Positions 60,855 through 64,000 of a stretch of DNA of 64,000 nucleotides are shown here, piece by piece (position 1 is the stretch's first letter; the number at the start of each line of letters is the position of its first letter). The position numbers were made by a program, and so were the translations under genes. The notes below the pieces were generated by a model. It worked only from the letters and a program-made list of their open reading frames with translations. It was not told the origin of the DNA and ran no database searches. Location of the stretch: assembly GCA_963930655.1 (NCBI GenBank), contig OZ005615.1, forward strand, positions 17,378,001 through 17,442,000, given 5' to 3'. Origin of the DNA: Myrica gale (taxonomy: Eukaryota > Streptophyta > Magnoliopsida > Fagales > Myricaceae).

Positions 60855-61590
60855 AAAATTGGAACCTTCTCTGTAACTTCCTATTACGAGGGTACGATGG
60901 CCATGCCCCTTCACTGTGGCAGAAGAGTTATTGGAATTTGCTCTCTCTGATGAGGAGCCATATACCCATTGACGGCAGAGAGAGCCCAAAGAACTCCTTT
61001 TTGTCGGTAAATGAAAAAAAGAAGGCTGCCATACATTTCTGCTGGAATAGAGCTCTACGGATTCTTTATACAGTTGTCATCAAGCGGTTTTGAGTCGGCT
61101 TGTGGCTTACCCTAAAAAAAAACTGGATTAGGATCTTCGGGTGGATGGATTGTAAGGTGAGATTCAGAGTCAGTACTTACAATCCAGAATCCCGTAGGGC
61201 GGCATCCTCCTCAATTTTCTAATTAAAGAAAAAAAGATATAATTTATGGGATCTATAATATTTAATACTTTTTGTATTAATTATAGGATAATATGATTAT
61301 ATAATATATTTAATGCATGTTGTGTTTTTTCTCCCATCATAAACATTTATTACTTCAATTATTAAATGTTGTGGGGTTCATATACTAATTAATTTGAATC
61401 TTTTGAAGATTCGCAAACCAACTAATTCTTGAAGCATGTACTCCTGTTCTATAGTCCGCTCTTTGTGAGCCTCTGAGCACCATGCTCCCCCATTCTAGTC
61501 CTGGGTTTGAGAACTATGTGATTTCTGCGTAATCTTTCTTCCTTTCATATCTACCTTACTAATCCAAAGACCTTCATTCGAGAGATTCTT
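60855..61590. other. Flank of the hAT and LINE 5' leader
   Basis: 60860-61095 is open-ish (NWNLLCNFLLRGYDGHAPSL, then ..ESPKNSFLSVNE) and may continue the unrecognised sequence left of the hAT. 61230-61430 is AT-rich. 61440-61590 is likely LINE leader; the exact LINE start is not visible. Confidence 0.35.
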
Positions 61591-61596
61591 TTATCG

Positions 61597-62755
61597 ATGG
61601 AGGAACTCATTGAGAAAACTAGAGCGCTTTCTTGGAATGAGATTTCAGGATTGTTGAAACCAAACAGGCAGCGTGCTCAACAGATTCGCCAAGTCTCTTT
61701 GGTAGGGAGATTGGTTTCTAGAAAATCTACCCAGCCCATATTATTCATCCCCTCATTCGAACTGCTTGGAGATTCATTACCGATCTGAAAATTGAAGATG
61801 TTGGTCCTAATAGATTTATGTTCACTTTTATCTCGACTGAAGACAAGGAACGAGTCCTTGCACAGGGACCATGGAACTTCAAAGGTTTCTATATGATTTT
61901 ACGTGAATGTAACCCATGTGAGACTATAGATGAAGTTGATCTCTCTATGGTGGGATACTGGGTACAAATCCATGGGCTGCCTTTGGAGATAGTTGATGCA
62001 GAGAACACCAGGTTAATTGTGTGTAAGTTGGGGGAAGTTTTGTTAATGGATGACATTGAAGACCACCAGTCTTTTATTAGATTGAAGATTCGTTTTTCGT
62101 CAACAACTGTATTGGAACCAGGTTTCTATTTCTCATGAGATGATGGTGCACCTCTATGGGTTGGTTTTCAGTATGAGCGTCTCTCAGCTTTCTGCATTCA
62201 CTGTGGAAAAATTGATCATACAATTGGGACGTGTTTTCAGAATCCTAGACATCCCAATAACCAAGCTCTTACAGATAAATTGTGCGGACTTCCGCCCTTG
62301 GAGAAGTCGACTAGTGCATATTTTGGTGGACAGCCCCGAATAGAGACCTATAACCGTCCTGGGCAGTCGAAGAGGATCCGAGAATGTCGGACCTTAAGAC
62401 TCATGGCACAGAGTCGAAGAAGATGGCGGTTCGTGGGGCGGAGACTCCAAATTCCGATAAGGGTGTGAGATCGGAAAGCATGCAAGGTCAAATGGAAATT
62501 CCTAGATTTCATGCTGATCATATGAGATTTGGTCCGGAATACAAAGGGGGGAAGGCGGACTTAAAGGGTAACAATCTTGGAAATAATTGCTACAAGGAGA
62601 AATGCGATTCTCGTTGTACAGTTATGGAATCAAATAAAGATAGAGAGACGTTGTCAACGGTAAGGGCAGATTTTCAAAATCCTCTAGAGGAAACGCGGGA
62701 AGAGTTTGGGGTACTGCCATTAGAGAGGGATGGGTTGATGAAAGGGGCTAAGTAG
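61597..62755 (+). pseudogene. LINE ORF1 (DUF4283 and zf-CCHC_4)
   Basis: Starts MEELIEKTRALSWNEISGLL. A frameshift near 61740 leads into the DUF4283 domain (61770-62100: NRFMFTFISTEDKERVLAQG, PWNFKGFYMIL, VGYWVQIHGLP). An in-frame TGA at 62136 follows FYFS. The same frame then gives WVGFQYERLSAFCIHCGKID and HTIGTC, the zf-CCHC_4 knuckle (C-x2-C-x4-H-x4-C), and a basic, low-complexity tail after another shift near 62380. ORF1 products bind the element's RNA. Confidence 0.85.
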
Positions 62756-63136
62756 TGGGTCGAAGTAGCTCAGCAAGATATCAACCCATTACTTTTTCAT
62801 GTAACTAATCCTCTAGTTAAAATGACAGTCCAGTCGAAACTTCTGAACCCCACGTAATCACTGGCTCCAAGTGAGGTCCACGCAAGTTGAGTAAGTATAA
62901 CGGGAGCTAAAAGAAGTTGGTTGACTGAGGAGAAAAGGGAGGGAAGGTCCCCGAAGAAAGGCAAAGATGGAGATTTACATCAGGCGAACCAGCCTGAGGT
63001 GCGGCTGGTTGGTCTATTTCTCCATGCATAGTCGAAGGAAACCACGTGATGGTGCATGCTCTTATTCTTCTGTTTCAGTTTCTAAGAATTTTTCAATGGC
63101 TAAGGAGGCGGGTCAATCCATGCCCTCTGCCTCGCC

Positions 63137-63980
63137 ATGAAGTTGATAGCGTGGAACTGCCGAGGGTTGGGGAGACCATCGGCAGTGAGGGTCCATAGGG
63201 AGATGGTGAAAACCATAGACCCGGTGGGAATTTTTGTTATGGAGAGTAAGATTGGCAGTGATGTTGTGGCGTGTGTTCGGAATAAATTAGGTTTTTCATT
63301 TTACATTTCTATGGCTCCAATCAGTAGGAAAAAAGGTTTGGTTTTTTGTTGGCGTCCTAGGTTTTGTTTCAATGTTATATGAAAGTAATAAAATGTGATA
63401 CATTTGGAGGTGGAACCGGGGGAGAGGACCCAGGTTTCTTTTGTTCTTTGATTTATGGTACCCCCGGTGTGGGGGGAGAAGGAAGAGTTTTGGCAGTTAA
63501 TGAGACGCTTAGCTCCGGCAGATAGTACACCATGGTTATGTTTGAGAGATTTTAATGATGTTACTAGTCAAAATGAGAAGCAAGGAGGTAGGCAAGTGCA
63601 TGCATCTGGATCTAGGGGTCTATTGCAATTTATACAATCTATGGGACTTGTTGATTTTGGATTTATTTGGTCTAGATTCACGTGGTGTAATAAGAGGTCG
63701 GGGATGGCAAATATTCGAGAGAGGTTGGATATGGGCATTTCGAATGTTTCTTGGAGAATTGTTTATCCCAATGCTGTCATTTAGCATTATCCAATTTCAA
63801 CTTTAGATCATGTCCCTCTGACCTTGTCATTATTTGGCAATGATGTGGCTATTCCTAAGCCCTTTAAATTTTAAGTATTATGGACCAGAGAGCAGGCTTG
63901 TTACAAAGTGGTAGCTGAAGCATGGGCGGGGGTTGATGATTTTATTCCGGCTTGGAGTTTGATAAAAAAGATAAGGCCTG
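63137..63980 (+). pseudogene. LINE endonuclease (APE/exo-endo-phos type)
   Basis: MKLIAWNCRGLGRPSAVRV is the classic start of plant LINE ORF2. 63241-63246 carries the catalytic Glu (VMESKIG). A stop follows at 63382. 63455-63784 continues with WLCLRDFNDVTSQNEKQGG, where the usual GDFN motif reads RDFN. It then reads GFIWSRFTWCNKR and a stop, followed by STLDHVPLTL, the conserved D-H pair. The enzyme nicks target DNA to prime reverse transcription. Confidence 0.88.
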
Positions 63981-64000
63981 TACGTTATGCTTTGAGGAGA

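Larger units (their letters stand above)
61597..64000 (+). mobile_element. LINE retrotransposon, 5' half, running off the window
   Basis: ORF1 and the endonuclease start of a plant LINE in the usual order. The reverse transcriptase lies beyond 64000. Several stops and shifts show it is inactive. Confidence 0.85.

Overview
This is nuclear DNA of a higher plant, most likely a eudicot with a large transposon-rich genome. It encodes a chloroplast-targeted UDP-sulfoquinovose synthase (SQD1) and a plant-type delta-8 sphingolipid desaturase (SLD). Everything around them is plant Ty1/copia LTR retrotransposons, non-LTR elements, hAT-type DNA transposons and MITEs. Introns are GT..AG, intergenic DNA is AT-rich, and there are no operons. 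I cannot name the species from the sequence.

Only two genes look intact: SQD1 on the minus strand (two coding exons, 21692-19722, 483 aa) and the intronless SLD on the plus strand (54480-55823, 447 aa). Both act in membrane lipid synthesis, but they lie 33 kb apart across a nest of transposons and nothing suggests they work as a unit. A third host gene, an alpha/beta-hydrolase, is a multi-exon pseudogene on the plus strand whose pieces are scattered from about 5.0 to 17.04 kb.

Layout. 1-1142: 3' end of a LINE. 1143-4950: non-genic DNA with a 145-bp tandem duplication and GA-rich tracts. 5.0-17.04 kb: the dead hydrolase gene, with a full-length copia element (5881-12635, target duplication TTAGA), a hAT-like element (14607-15864, perfect 8-bp target duplication), a possible small solo LTR and a fold-back MITE in or beside it. 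17.3-19.45 kb: a solo LTR inserted in coding-like sequence, then a SINE. 19.7-21.7 kb: SQD1. 22-26 kb: old retroelement-like sequence and a fragment of a hAT end. 26.08-43.59 kb: a deep nest. A RICESLEEPER-like hAT transposase gene is split by a minus-strand copia. That copia is split by a plus-strand SIRE/Maximus-like copia, which itself carries two solo LTRs and a MITE. 43.6-53.8 kb: GA/CT-rich repeats, a PIF/Harbinger-like remnant, several MITEs, a decayed hAT 5' end, a LINE scrap and a poly(A)-tailed retroposed insert. 54-57 kb: SLD. 57089-60846: a nearly complete hAT element with a TTF-type zinc finger/DUF4371/hAT-dimerisation transposase broken by one stop and two frameshifts. 61.6-64 kb: 5' half of a second LINE, running off the window.

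I found no convincing new biochemical system. The most interesting structures are (1) the nested insertions, whose boundaries and target duplications can be read base by base, and (2) two related LTR subfamilies that each carry a minisatellite of the palindrome GTCGAC just upstream of a TATA box, which looks like a U3 enhancer. All identifications come from reading motifs by eye; no database search was run.
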